Positions 26,655 to 35,200 of a stretch of DNA of 64,000 nucleotides are shown piece by piece. This stretch comes from Alphaproteobacteria bacterium (GTDB lineage: Bacteria; Pseudomonadota; Alphaproteobacteria; CASFRQ01; SAAU01). The notes beneath the pieces are model-generated. The model saw only the letters and a program-made list of their open reading frames with translations. It had not been told where the DNA came from and made no database searches. Positions within the stretch are counted from its first letter, which is position 1. Each line of letters begins with the position of its first letter. Where the stretch lies: NCBI GenBank assembly GCA_009929265.1, contig SAAU01000004.1, forward strand, positions 91,561-155,560. Direction: 5' to 3'. The position numbers were made by a program, and so were the translations under genes.

Positions 26655-27407
26655 TTATCCATTATTTAAATAGGCTTTTATTTTATTTTTGAGTTTTTGA
26701 ATTTCAAGCTCTTTAGCCCCTTTTCGAGTTGAAGAAAGGGTTAACGTTGAAACAAATTCACCATATTCAATAGGGGAAAGAATTTGACGCGCCGCTTTTA
26801 AAAGTTTACTTCTTTTCCAGCTTGACGCTTGTCTTAGAGACTTTTGTTTCTCCTCTAAAGAAATTTGTTTTCCCATTTTTTGATAAAGAGCGAAGGCTTT
26901 TTCATCCGAATTTTCACCAGCTGGTAAAAACCATTTATTTTCGGGTTTATCTAATGCCAACAAAACCCATGTAAACGGCAACATCCCTTCTTCAATTTGC
27001 TTAAGGGCTTCTTCTCTTTGAGAAGGCGATAACGCTTCTTTTTTTAACGAACGTATAAGGGCTTCGTGTTTTGAGATTAAATCTGTTTGATGGTTTGTTT
27101 GAAGAGAAACAAGCAATTCTGCCAAATATACTTGGGCTTTTGCATACCCATTTTCTGCAGAAACTCTTAGATAAAAAAGAGCTTTATTTAGGTCTTTTTG
27201 AAGAACTCCCTCTCGCCCTTTAGCAAACCAAGAGCCCAAAATATATTGTGCCTCAGCATCATTTTGACGATCGGCACACGTTTCGTATTCGTTAAAAGCC
27301 TCTTGCTCAAAGCCTTTTTCTAAAAGGAAATCTCCCCTTAAGCATTTAGCATTGGCGGAAAAAACGACACAAAAAAAACTGAGACAGAAAAAGATTTTTC
27401 CCTTCAT
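26655..27407 (-). CDS. Secreted Sel1-repeat protein (short)
   Basis: A 250-residue product with a Sec signal peptide (about 1-20, ending ANA) and at least two Sel1-type repeats: AEAQYILGSWFAKGREGV and AKAQVYLAELLVSL. The C-terminal half is helical and basic without recognisable repeats. It lies in the middle of an operon, abutting the zinc-ribbon gene upstream and three bases before miaB. A periplasmic scaffold is likely; no specific function can be assigned. It is only distantly similar to the longer Sel1 protein at 1181-2566. Confidence 0.8.
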   Translation of the reverse strand: MKGKIFFCLSFFCVVFSANAKCLRGDFLLEKGFEQEAFNEYETCADRQNDAEAQYILGSWFAKGREGVLQKDLNKALFYLRVSAENGYAKAQVYLAELLVSLQTNHQTDLISKHEALIRSLKKEALSPSQREEALKQIEEGMLPFTWVLLALDKPENKWFLPAGENSDEKAFALYQKMGKQISLEEKQKSLRQASSWKRSKLLKAARQILSPIEYGEFVSTLTLSSTRKGAKELEIQKLKNKIKAYLNNG

Positions 27408-28115
27408 TTATCTCGCATCCTTTTTAACATTAACTTCAACGCGAACAGCCTCTTTCGAAATAGAAAAAAGTGTCATTTGGAAGGGATACTTCTCTTTGGC
27501 TTCTAAATAAGAAACGTCTAAATGAAGGCTATATTCTTGAATAATTTTTTTATTTTCATCTAAAACATTAAAAATCAAAACCGGCGCTTTTTGCGACATA
27601 TTTTGTTTATTTTCAAGGATTCCCGTGATGTTTAAGTTTGTATTTCCATTTTTTATTTCAGAGCGAACAGAAATATCCTTTACCTTAAATTCCAATGGGA
27701 AAGTAATCGGGCGCAATACATTTCTTTCAAAATCTGGATAAAAATAAGTCATAAAGAACAAGAAAGAGCCAAAAACAAAACAAAATCTTAAAACTCTTTT
27801 TAAAGGCTCTTTTACCCTTGAAAAAGAAAAACGTTTTTTTGATTTCTTTTTTTCTATTTTAGAAGGCTCTTCTAAATTTTCTTGTTTTTTAATTTTTTTT
27901 GTTTCAAGTTTAGAAACTTTTTTGAAAAAATCCCCGACTTCTTTTGGAACAAAAGACGGCATAAACGAAGTTTCTTTTTCTTTTTTGTGAGTGTCTTGAA
28001 TCAAGACTGTCCAAGTATAGCCGCAGTTTGAGCAGCGAAAAGCCTTAATTTTTTTTGATAAAGATGCCGTTGGGACATCATATTTTGCTTGACAATGAGG
28101 ACAGTTTATTATCAT
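27408..28115 (-). CDS. MJ0042-type zinc-ribbon membrane protein
   Basis: The N-terminus is an MJ0042 zinc ribbon: CPHCQAKYDVP, then FRCSNCGYTW (two CxxC pairs, residues 5-34). A basic linker leads to one transmembrane helix (about 112-128, FCFVFGSFLFFMTYF), followed by a periplasmic beta-rich domain (about 135-235) like that of DUF3426. The topology puts the zinc ribbon in the cytosol. Position divergent from ftsEX is a recurrent alphaproteobacterial arrangement. It heads the six-gene minus-strand operon ending in corC. Molecular function is unknown. Confidence 0.85.
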   Translation of the reverse strand: MIINCPHCQAKYDVPTASLSKKIKAFRCSNCGYTWTVLIQDTHKKEKETSFMPSFVPKEVGDFFKKVSKLETKKIKKQENLEEPSKIEKKKSKKRFSFSRVKEPLKRVLRFCFVFGSFLFFMTYFYPDFERNVLRPITFPLEFKVKDISVRSEIKNGNTNLNITGILENKQNMSQKAPVLIFNVLDENKKIIQEYSLHLDVSYLEAKEKYPFQMTLFSISKEAVRVEVNVKKDAR

Positions 28116-28148
28116 CTTTAAAACACCACTTCTGATAAAGTTATTCTT

Positions 28149-28177
28149 AATTTATCTGATTTAAAAACGAAAAACAA
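28149..28177 (-). promoter_or_regulatory. Promoter of the zinc-ribbon/miaB operon
   Basis: On the minus strand, TTGTTT and TAAATT are separated by 17 bases, about 33 bases before the start codon of the zinc-ribbon gene. Confidence 0.45.
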
Positions 28178-28204
28178 GTCTTGTCTTTAGAAACGAGAGG
28201 AAAA

Positions 28205-28963
28205 ATGACATTATCTATCTTTAAAAATCAAAAAAACGCGCCCATCGTCACCTTTGAAGGAGTCGGTCTTCGCTATAGTGAAGGGCCCGAGGTTTTAAGA
28301 GATATCGATTTTTCATTAGAACCAGGCTCTATCCATTTTTTAACAGGGGAAAGTGGCGCGGGAAAAACCTCCCTTTTAAGCTTAATGTATTTAGACAACC
28401 GGCCAACACGCGGAAAAGTACGACTTTTTGGGAACCCAGTTGAAAAAACGGAACGCAAATATTTGCCCTTTATCCGACGCAAAATTGGGGTCGTCTTTCA
28501 AGATTTTAGACTTCTTAATCATTTAAGCACATTTGATAACGTCGCCCTCCCCCTTCGCATTGCAGGGGTCAAGGAATCGGAAATCAGAAAGCATGTTGGG
28601 GAATTGATTAAATGGGTCGGACTTTCTGCCCAAATTAACGCTAAGGTCACCACCCTTTCAGGCGGGCAAAAACAACGGGTTGCCATTGCCAGAGCTGTCA
28701 TCAATCGCCCTGCTCTTCTTTTGGCCGATGAGCCGACAGGGAATGTGGATGATGAACTGGCTAAAAGGCTTTTGCATTTATTTATCGAATTAAATAAGCT
28801 TGGCACAACGGTTTTAATTGCCACCCATAGTGAACCGCTTATTCATCACTTTGGCTTTGAACGCCTTCATTTAGAACACGGCAGACTGACGCATCTTCCA
28901 GCCCTTGGCAATTCTCTTTCTCCAAAAAATTTCAAAACAAAAAAGGAGGCCGAAAATGTATAG
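28205..28963 (+). CDS. ftsE: Cell-division ATPase FtsE
   Basis: FtsE is the cytosolic ATPase of the FtsEX complex, which couples the divisome to activation of periplasmic murein hydrolases. Walker A GESGAGKTS, the LSGGQKQR signature, Walker B LLLADEPTG and the H-loop ATHSE are intact. The ATG at 28205 has GAGAGG 5 bases upstream; an in-frame TTG at 28181 has none. This gives 252 residues. ftsX starts inside its last codons (ATGTATAG), so translation is coupled. Confidence 0.96.
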   Translation: MTLSIFKNQKNAPIVTFEGVGLRYSEGPEVLRDIDFSLEPGSIHFLTGESGAGKTSLLSLMYLDNRPTRGKVRLFGNPVEKTERKYLPFIRRKIGVVFQDFRLLNHLSTFDNVALPLRIAGVKESEIRKHVGELIKWVGLSAQINAKVTTLSGGQKQRVAIARAVINRPALLLADEPTGNVDDELAKRLLHLFIELNKLGTTVLIATHSEPLIHHFGFERLHLEHGRLTHLPALGNSLSPKNFKTKKEAENV

Positions 28964-29852
28964 AAATAAAAGTTCTCTGCCTTTTGTTTATGATTCTTCC
29001 AGCCTCTTTCTGCCTTGGATGATTATGCTGATGATTTTCATTGCTTCTCTTTCGGCGGCGGGAGGAATTTCGCTTAACAATACCTTACAACATTGGAATA
29101 GAGCGATTTCAGGCTCTTTAACCATTCAAATCCCAACGCATGACAAAAGTGGAACTTTTCGCGGGGAAAATGTCAATCAAGACATCGAAAAAACGCTTTC
29201 TTATTTAAGGGGGCAAGAGGCTATTAAGTCCGCCAAAAAGCTTTCCACAGAACAAATGCGAAAGCTGATGGATCCTTGGCTTGGAAATTTAGAGGATTTT
29301 AACGAGCTTCCTCTTCCAGAACTGATTGATGTCACCTTAAATAAAGAAGTCCACTTGGATTTTGACTCCTTAAAAGAAGGCCTTTTGAAGATTGTCCCTT
29401 CGGCGTCTTTGGATCTCCACCGCGTGTGGTTGGAACGCCTTATTGCTTTGGCAGAAGGGGTTAAAAAGATTACAACGCTCGTCCTTATTTTATTAATTTT
29501 AACAACCTCATTAACGGTTATTTACTCTACCCGAAGCTCTCTTGCGGTGCATAAACCTGCAATTGAACTTCTCCATATGATGGGTGCTAAGGATAGTTAT
29601 ATCGCCTTTCAATATGCTTTGCGGGTATTAAAGCTTTCGCTTTTAGGGGGCTTTGCGGGATTAGGTCTTTCTTTCCCTGTTATCCTCACAATCTCCGCCC
29701 TTGTCACAGAGTTAAAAGGCAGCTTTTTGATGAGCGCTCCACAAGGAAGTCACTTTTGGTCCCTGTTGGCCTTCTTACCTTTTTTGGCATCAGCTCTTTC
29801 TGTTGGAACGGCCTATTTAACGGTTCATAAACATTTAAGAAGATTTATTTAG
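28956..29852 (+). CDS. ftsX: Cell-division membrane protein FtsX
   Basis: A 298-residue FtsX with four predicted membrane helices: one near the N-terminus (about 17-38), a periplasmic domain between helices 1 and 2 (about 40-165) and three C-terminal helices (about 170-298). The start at 28956 has AAGGAGG 6 bases upstream; the longer frame back to 28905 lies inside ftsE and is not needed. FtsX transmits the FtsE ATPase cycle to periplasmic hydrolase activators such as LytM proteins. One M23/LytM-type gene is in this window at 58950. Confidence 0.94.
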   Translation: MYRNKSSLPFVYDSSSLFLPWMIMLMIFIASLSAAGGISLNNTLQHWNRAISGSLTIQIPTHDKSGTFRGENVNQDIEKTLSYLRGQEAIKSAKKLSTEQMRKLMDPWLGNLEDFNELPLPELIDVTLNKEVHLDFDSLKEGLLKIVPSASLDLHRVWLERLIALAEGVKKITTLVLILLILTTSLTVIYSTRSSLAVHKPAIELLHMMGAKDSYIAFQYALRVLKLSLLGGFAGLGLSFPVILTISALVTELKGSFLMSAPQGSHFWSLLAFLPFLASALSVGTAYLTVHKHLRRFI

Positions 29853-29856
29853 AAAA

Positions 29857-30459
29857 ATGCTCCCCTTTTTTAGAAAATTATTTATCTATATTGCCCTTAT
29901 CTTTATTCCTTTTTGGATTATTGGTTTCTTATTCTTCAGTCTTTACGTCTTGAATTTAAAACCCGCAACTGCTTTAGATAAAATTGATGGTTTGGCTGTT
30001 TTAACGGGGAGTAATGAACGTATCCCCGAGGGCCTTTCCCTTTTTAGAAAAGCAAAAAACAAGCCCCTTCTTATTTCTGGCATGAATCCAAAAGTGAAAG
30101 AAAGTTTCATTTTAACAAAGGTTGAAAAAGAGGCTATTCCTTATATTACCTTAGGGTGGACGGCTTTTAACACACGGGGAAATGCAAAAGAAATTAAAAC
30201 ATGGGCCGAAAAAAATGCCTTAAAAAAAGTGCTTCTTATTACCTCTTTTTACCATATTCCTCGAAGTCTTTTAGAGGCTTCCTTCTTACTAAAAAACAAA
30301 GTGGAATTTTTTATCCACCCTGTTTTTCCAAAAGGATTTCACCAAAATATCCATTGGATTTACACAAAAAATGCTTGGTTTATTTTTTTAGAATATAATA
30401 AATTTGTTTTCGTTCTTGGACGAAATGCGTTATTCTCTCTATTTGAAAAAGGAGTCTAA
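29857..30459 (+). CDS. YdcF/SanA-like DUF218 membrane protein
   Basis: A 200-residue protein with one N-terminal membrane helix (about 9-31) and a DUF218 domain. The opening strand is AVLTGSNERIPEGLSLF, followed by LLISGMNP, NTRGNAKEI and the ITSFYHIPRS segment. DUF218 proteins such as SanA and ElyC affect envelope integrity and polysaccharide lipid-carrier use, but the chemistry is not established. It lies four bases after ftsX and immediately before plsC in one operon. A soluble DUF218 relative is at 40309. Confidence 0.85.
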   Translation: MLPFFRKLFIYIALIFIPFWIIGFLFFSLYVLNLKPATALDKIDGLAVLTGSNERIPEGLSLFRKAKNKPLLISGMNPKVKESFILTKVEKEAIPYITLGWTAFNTRGNAKEIKTWAEKNALKKVLLITSFYHIPRSLLEASFLLKNKVEFFIHPVFPKGFHQNIHWIYTKNAWFIFLEYNKFVFVLGRNALFSLFEKGV

Positions 30460-31200
30460 ATGATGTTAAAATTATTTTTCTGGCTGAGAGCCTTTATTTT
30501 TACGATTGTCCTTTATGCCCTTGTTTTGTCTTGGACTATTTTATGTCTTCCAGCATTTTTGCTCCCCGTAAAGAAGCGAGAATTTGTCCCTATTGGCATG
30601 GCTGTTATTGGTCAAGTTTTAATGCGCTTAATTGGCATTAAGATTAAAGTTGAAGGATTAGAAAACCTTCCAAAAGAAGGGGGCTACATCTTGGCATCCA
30701 AACATCAATCGGCTTTGGAATCCTTTATCTTTCACAAAAGCGTTAATAAAATTATTTATGTTTTGAAAAGAGAATTGACTTGGATTCCTGTTGTCGGGTG
30801 GTGGTTTAGGGGCACAAATTGCATTGTCATCAATAGAGCAGGCGCTGGAAAAGCCATGAAACAAATGTTTGAAGAAACAAAGAAAAGAATGGAACAAGGG
30901 TATCATTTGGTTATTTTTCCAGAAGGAACGAGAACCCCTGTTGGGAAAAGAATCCCGTTTAGTCCAGGCATTGCCCTTTTATACGAAAAACTAGATACGC
31001 CTGTTATTCCTGTGGCATTAAACACAGGCTATTGCTGGCCAAAAAACAAACTTATCAAATATCCAGGAACGGTGACGGTTCGCTTCCTTCCTGCCATAGA
31101 AAAAGGGATGGAACGTCGTGCTTTTCTAAAGGCTTTGGAAGAAACGGTTAATGATGCTGTAGATACATTGCCAAAACCAAATACCTATTTTGATAAGTAA
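30460..31200 (+). CDS. plsC: 1-acyl-sn-glycerol-3-phosphate acyltransferase
   Basis: PlsC adds the second acyl chain to make phosphatidic acid. Motif I appears as SKHQSALES, an HX4E form of the usual HX4D that is common in alphaproteobacterial PlsC. The other acyltransferase motifs are GTNCIVINR (about 119-127), FPEGTRTP (about 152-159) and VIPVALNTG. An N-terminal hydrophobic helix anchors it in the inner membrane. Length (246) is normal. It ends the ftsE-ftsX-ydcF-plsC operon and is followed by a terminator. Confidence 0.95.
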   Translation: MMLKLFFWLRAFIFTIVLYALVLSWTILCLPAFLLPVKKREFVPIGMAVIGQVLMRLIGIKIKVEGLENLPKEGGYILASKHQSALESFIFHKSVNKIIYVLKRELTWIPVVGWWFRGTNCIVINRAGAGKAMKQMFEETKKRMEQGYHLVIFPEGTRTPVGKRIPFSPGIALLYEKLDTPVIPVALNTGYCWPKNKLIKYPGTVTVRFLPAIEKGMERRAFLKALEETVNDAVDTLPKPNTYFDK

Positions 31201-31245
31201 AAAAAACCTCTTTTAATAAGAAAAATTTTTCTTTGTTAAATACAA

Positions 31246-31274
31246 AAAAGGCTCTTTTTATTAAAGAGCCTTTT
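31246..31274. terminator. Bidirectional terminator after plsC
   Basis: AAAAGGCTCTTT pairs perfectly with AAAGAGCCTTTT across a 5-base loop. It lies between plsC and the convergent giant secreted-protein gene. Confidence 0.88.
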
Positions 31275-31295
31275 CCTTTTAACGCCTTCCCTTTT

Positions 31296-34200
31296 TTATG
31301 GACACGTTCCATAGGTTTTATGACTATTTCCAGTCCCCACAGAGAAGTTCATATACGCCCCCGGACAAACCCTTGTTGTATACGATTTTTTGTCTTTGAA
31401 TAGATCTTGTTGAATTTCACCCCAAATTTGTGCCCCTGAAACAACAGATCCTCCTAATATATAACTAGAACCTTGACATTTACATGTTCCCGTTAAAAAT
31501 GACTCTGCCAGGCGACAAGAAATTTCTCCTCCAGAAACGGTTCCTCCTGAAACTTCTGTCACATTTGAAACAGGGAGACAGATCTTTCCTCCTGAAATAT
31601 TAGCGCTTCCTTTAATACTTAAAGTCGCATCGAATTCACACGCCGTAAATGGACGCCCAACAATTCCACCAGAAATTTGAGCATTTTGACTTATCGTCCC
31701 CCAATAAACAGTCCCGCCAGATATTTTAACATCCCCTGAAACTGTTGGCCCATAAAGTTTTGAAGAACCATAGATCCTTGGATTTCCGGAATAATTACCT
31801 CCAAAAAATTGCGTATTTCCATAAATTCGAAGATCTCCACTTCCTGAAATATTTGCTAAACGTCCAATTTTTGGAGTTCCCCAAATAGTCACATTACTTA
31901 ATGTTGGATATCCAATTGTTGTCCCTTCTAAACTAACTAAAACAGGATTACATGAGGTATCTATAGCATTTGTCTCGGCATTCCAACAAATTTTTACATT
32001 ATTGCCTATCATGGATCCAATGATTGTTCCGCCATATACAGCCGAAGAAGACGGAATATTTGTTGTTAGTTCTGAAGGATACGTATAAGCGGCGCTAGTG
32101 TAGGTCGTTGGGCATTTACAGGTATAGTGATCTGTTTCGTTATCACCACTTCCTGTTTTATATGTATAGTCAAAGCACTTTGAATTTGTCCCACATTTTC
32201 CAGGTTCTATCATCTCATAATTTTCAGCTAAAATCTCATTTACTGTCACACTTCCAGTTGTTTTGACAACAGCACTTCCCCCAACCGTTCCATAAACGGT
32301 TAATTTACTATCTGTTGTGGCAGAGATTTGGGCTGACCCTTCAACTCTAGCCCCCGGCATAATGGTGCCACCTGTAATCGTGCCGCCTGAAACGACAGAA
32401 TTTCCTTTAACAATCCCTCTATTTAAGATTCCACCAGAAATTGTTGGAAGCAAAGAGGAGCTATCTGTCGTAATGGATCCTCCCTTAATTTGAGCCGTTC
32501 CACTAATCGTTCCGGCCGAGACAATTCCGCCAGTAATGGTGCCACCCGTGACAACAATCTTTCCTTGATCACTTGCAACTTTTCCAGCAGCTTCCGAAGG
32601 AATATTTACTGTTCCTCCACTTATTGTTAAAGGATAACTATTGGCATCAACTTTTGATCCACCTGTAATCGTGCCCCCAGAAACTGTTAAACTATTTGTT
32701 GCAGAGCCACTTCCATAAAGCATCGCACTTCCTGAAATTGATCCCCCGTTAATAAACGTATAATATCCAGAAATAACAGGAGAGCCACTTATATTCACAG
32801 GCCCTGAAATCGTCACCCCGACAGAAGCGGTTGTGGTTTCACTTGTATTTTCACGAATTTTTGGAGTTCCGCTAATCGTTCCGCCTTGAATTTTAATATT
32901 TCCGATAAAAGTTCCGCCAGAAATTGTCCCGCCAGAAACTTGAACTTTTCCTATAAACGTTCCACCATAAATTGCTCCACCTGAAACTTCGGTTAAATCA
33001 TTCATTGCATAGCTACATACCGCTCCTCCAACAGGATTCGTTCCATTCGGACAGTGGGAACCGTTTATTATTTTGGCATCTCCCCCAATATGAGCATAGG
33101 TTGAGCTTGCTAAAGGAGCGTCTCCGCTAAATGTAATCGTGCCGCCAACAGACCCGCCATTAACTTGAGCATTTCCATCAATTAAAGCCCCCGTAATCGT
33201 TGTTGAAACAGCACAAGCCCCGGTTCCTTTTCCAACGCAAACGCCAGAATTTCCTTGAAGAATTCCCCCTGTAATTGTCGGGTTCCCTTCAATTTTAGTC
33301 CTTCCTGTAATCACAACCTTTTGCTTTGTTGCGTTTATATTTGCTGCCCCCACAAGAGTCGGATAATCGCCCGACGCTTTTCCTTGAATAACAACTTGGT
33401 TTTTAGCACCAGAAACCGTATTTATATCAATAGAAGACGTATCAATCCAAATATTTTTTGTGGCAAAAGCCCCGTCATTTAGGTTGCTAAGAGCTACTCT
33501 AGCACCAGCGGTTTCAACCCCAAACCCAACACTGGATGAAGTATCATCGCCCCCACCCACAGTGACTGTTGAAACGCTATCTGCAGCATTTCCCATTTCT
33601 AAATTTGTAAAGACCGTTTCGGCCGCCGTATAAATAGATCCTTTTGCAATATAAGAAGAGCCACAAAGGTTAACATTTTCCCCAATCCAAGCGCGATTGG
33701 AATCATTGTTACCCCCTTGTTTTAGATTTGAACTTGAACGAATGTAGCCCCCTTTTGTTCGAAGGTCATCTCCGCAACTTTCGATTTGGAATAAGGTTGC
33801 AAGCGAGCCATCAGAGGTATAACACCCCTCTATCTTTTTGGTGCGTCCTGCCAACATACGATAGCTATTTCCTGTTAAACATTCTGTTGGGCCATCTGGC
33901 TCATTTGGTTGACAGACATAAATCCCGTCGACAAGGGCCTTTGTTTCATTGACAGCACACGTCTGACAATATTGTTTCCATTCGCCCCCTTCTTTGACGG
34001 TCACAATAGCTTCATTATTTCCATCACACGGCACACAAGTTAAAGCTTTCTCATCAGGAATTTCGTCTCTTTCACAACTTTGACAAGTTCCGTCAGGGAG
34101 TTTTATTTGTCCAATTCCACAGCTAAATTCTGTGCATGTTCCCAAAACAGAATCATATTTTAAAGGAATGAAATCTGCATCTAATCCACATAAACAACAG

Positions 34201-35099
34201 TATTTTCCATTTCTCTCCACACATTGCCCATCATAAGTATTTACAGGAAGAATAGACCGGATTTCCCCATTTGGACACGCATAACAAACGCCTCTTTTCA
34301 CAAAAAGGCCAGATGTTTCATCATAATAACTCTCTTTATACGAATAGCCCTCTGTCGTTACTTTTTCTCTTGTTTCAATAATAATTTCTCTTGAAGGGGT
34401 CTTAACTTCGGAGGTCAGCGTTCCCTCTGGTAAAGTTGGACTTTGATCAAAAAGTTGATTGTCTGTTTTAAGAAGTGTCGTTCCAATAAAATAGTTCCGC
34501 GGACACACAATACAAGACGTCTCATTCATAGAGGCACCGTAGGACAATTCGGCATAAGAGCTATCTCCAATATCATCCCAATTACAGGTCTTGCATTCCG
34601 TTCCTGTACTGTATTTATACGCCTCAGGTTCCGTCCCTTCTGGATTACATGGAAGACATTCTGTCGATCCTGCTTCCGAAGAATATGCCCCATTCGGGCA
34701 AGGATAACAAGCACAAAGCGTGTCGTTATTATAGGTCCCAGGAGGGCAAGAGATATATTCATTTAAAGAATTGGTTGAAGCGGTTTTCCCAACAGGGCAA
34801 TCCCTTTTTATCGTTTGAGTTTTTTCCAAAGTTGTTGAGTTGCTATAACAAGCCACCCCTTCTTCAAATTTGATTGTTTCAGAATTTCCACGCCCAATAA
34901 AGGTTTTGGCTTTTTGACGGATAACGCTGGTTTGAACGACATCAGCCACTTTTTGAATACCTTGAGATTCTTTTAATCTTGAAAGCTTATTAAGTGCCGT
35001 ATTTTCAACTGTTTTTGAAAAATCAGTCCTCGTTGTTGCAGAAGAGTTCCCTGCAATAAGGACAAGCGATGCCGAAACAACAATGGATTTTTTATTCAT
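31296..35099 (-). CDS. Giant secreted cysteine-rich / repeat protein of unknown function
   Basis: This 1267-residue product has a Sec signal peptide (about 1-21, ending SSA). Residues 84-442 hold about 30 cysteines in CxxC-rich modules such as CPPGTYNNDTLC and CPNGAYSSEAGSTECLPC, recalling TNFR/ephrin-receptor-like cysteine-rich repeats. Residues about 465-950 and 1020-1230 consist of short degenerate repeats, VSGGTISGG, ISGSPVISG and IYGSSKLYG, with hydrophobic residues in alternation, as in parallel beta-helices. A cysteine loop (969-996) interrupts them, and the C-terminus (CPG...YGTCP) is again cysteine-bearing. There is no transmembrane anchor, autotransporter barrel, LPXTG or RTX motif. 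AGGGG precedes the ATG. A surface or extracellular role is inferred; the function is unknown. Confidence 0.85.
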   Translation of the reverse strand: MNKKSIVVSASLVLIAGNSSATTRTDFSKTVENTALNKLSRLKESQGIQKVADVVQTSVIRQKAKTFIGRGNSETIKFEEGVACYSNSTTLEKTQTIKRDCPVGKTASTNSLNEYISCPPGTYNNDTLCACYPCPNGAYSSEAGSTECLPCNPEGTEPEAYKYSTGTECKTCNWDDIGDSSYAELSYGASMNETSCIVCPRNYFIGTTLLKTDNQLFDQSPTLPEGTLTSEVKTPSREIIIETREKVTTEGYSYKESYYDETSGLFVKRGVCYACPNGEIRSILPVNTYDGQCVERNGKYCCLCGLDADFIPLKYDSVLGTCTEFSCGIGQIKLPDGTCQSCERDEIPDEKALTCVPCDGNNEAIVTVKEGGEWKQYCQTCAVNETKALVDGIYVCQPNEPDGPTECLTGNSYRMLAGRTKKIEGCYTSDGSLATLFQIESCGDDLRTKGGYIRSSSNLKQGGNNDSNRAWIGENVNLCGSSYIAKGSIYTAAETVFTNLEMGNAADSVSTVTVGGGDDTSSSVGFGVETAGARVALSNLNDGAFATKNIWIDTSSIDINTVSGAKNQVVIQGKASGDYPTLVGAANINATKQKVVITGRTKIEGNPTITGGILQGNSGVCVGKGTGACAVSTTITGALIDGNAQVNGGSVGGTITFSGDAPLASSTYAHIGGDAKIINGSHCPNGTNPVGGAVCSYAMNDLTEVSGGAIYGGTFIGKVQVSGGTISGGTFIGNIKIQGGTISGTPKIRENTSETTTASVGVTISGPVNISGSPVISGYYTFINGGSISGSAMLYGSGSATNSLTVSGGTITGGSKVDANSYPLTISGGTVNIPSEAAGKVASDQGKIVVTGGTITGGIVSAGTISGTAQIKGGSITTDSSSLLPTISGGILNRGIVKGNSVVSGGTITGGTIMPGARVEGSAQISATTDSKLTVYGTVGGSAVVKTTGSVTVNEILAENYEMIEPGKCGTNSKCFDYTYKTGSGDNETDHYTCKCPTTYTSAAYTYPSELTTNIPSSSAVYGGTIIGSMIGNNVKICWNAETNAIDTSCNPVLVSLEGTTIGYPTLSNVTIWGTPKIGRLANISGSGDLRIYGNTQFFGGNYSGNPRIYGSSKLYGPTVSGDVKISGGTVYWGTISQNAQISGGIVGRPFTACEFDATLSIKGSANISGGKICLPVSNVTEVSGGTVSGGEISCRLAESFLTGTCKCQGSSYILGGSVVSGAQIWGEIQQDLFKDKKSYTTRVCPGAYMNFSVGTGNSHKTYGTCP
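31680..33330 (-). repeat. Degenerate in-gene repeats encoding GG-T-I-S/T-GG units
   Basis: Within the giant gene, short coding units for SGG(T/S)I(S/T)GG-like peptides recur at irregular spacing, densest at about 32340-33000. Copies differ at most third codon positions, so these are old, diverged protein repeats rather than recent DNA duplications. Confidence 0.7.
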
Positions 35100-35130
35100 A
35101 AGAATCCCCTTACTTCTAACCCTTTTTTTA

Positions 35131-35159
35131 AAAATATCAGATTTCTACGAAAGCCTCAA
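35131..35159 (-). promoter_or_regulatory. Promoter of the giant secreted-protein gene
   Basis: On the minus strand, TTGAGG and TATTTT are separated by 17 bases, leaving a leader of about 25 bases that includes the AGGGG ribosome binding site. Confidence 0.5.
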
Positions 35160-35160
35160 G

Positions 35161-35182
35161 AAAAAACTTCTTAAAAAAGAAG
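35161..35182 (-). terminator. Terminator downstream of phoR
   Basis: On the minus strand CTTCTT pairs with AAGAAG over a TTTT loop and is followed by six Ts. It separates phoR from the giant secreted-protein gene. Confidence 0.6.
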
Positions 35183-35200
35183 AGAAAATCGTCAAAATAT

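Noticed and set aside
31228..31245. TTGTTAAATACAA as a Rex operator
   Set aside because: It lies downstream of plsC next to a terminator, not at a promoter, and lacks the palindromic TTGTGA/TCACAA-type arms.
31296..35099. Autotransporter or type I-secreted adhesin
   Set aside because: There is a Sec signal, but no C-terminal beta-barrel and no RTX repeats, despite tolC elsewhere in the window.
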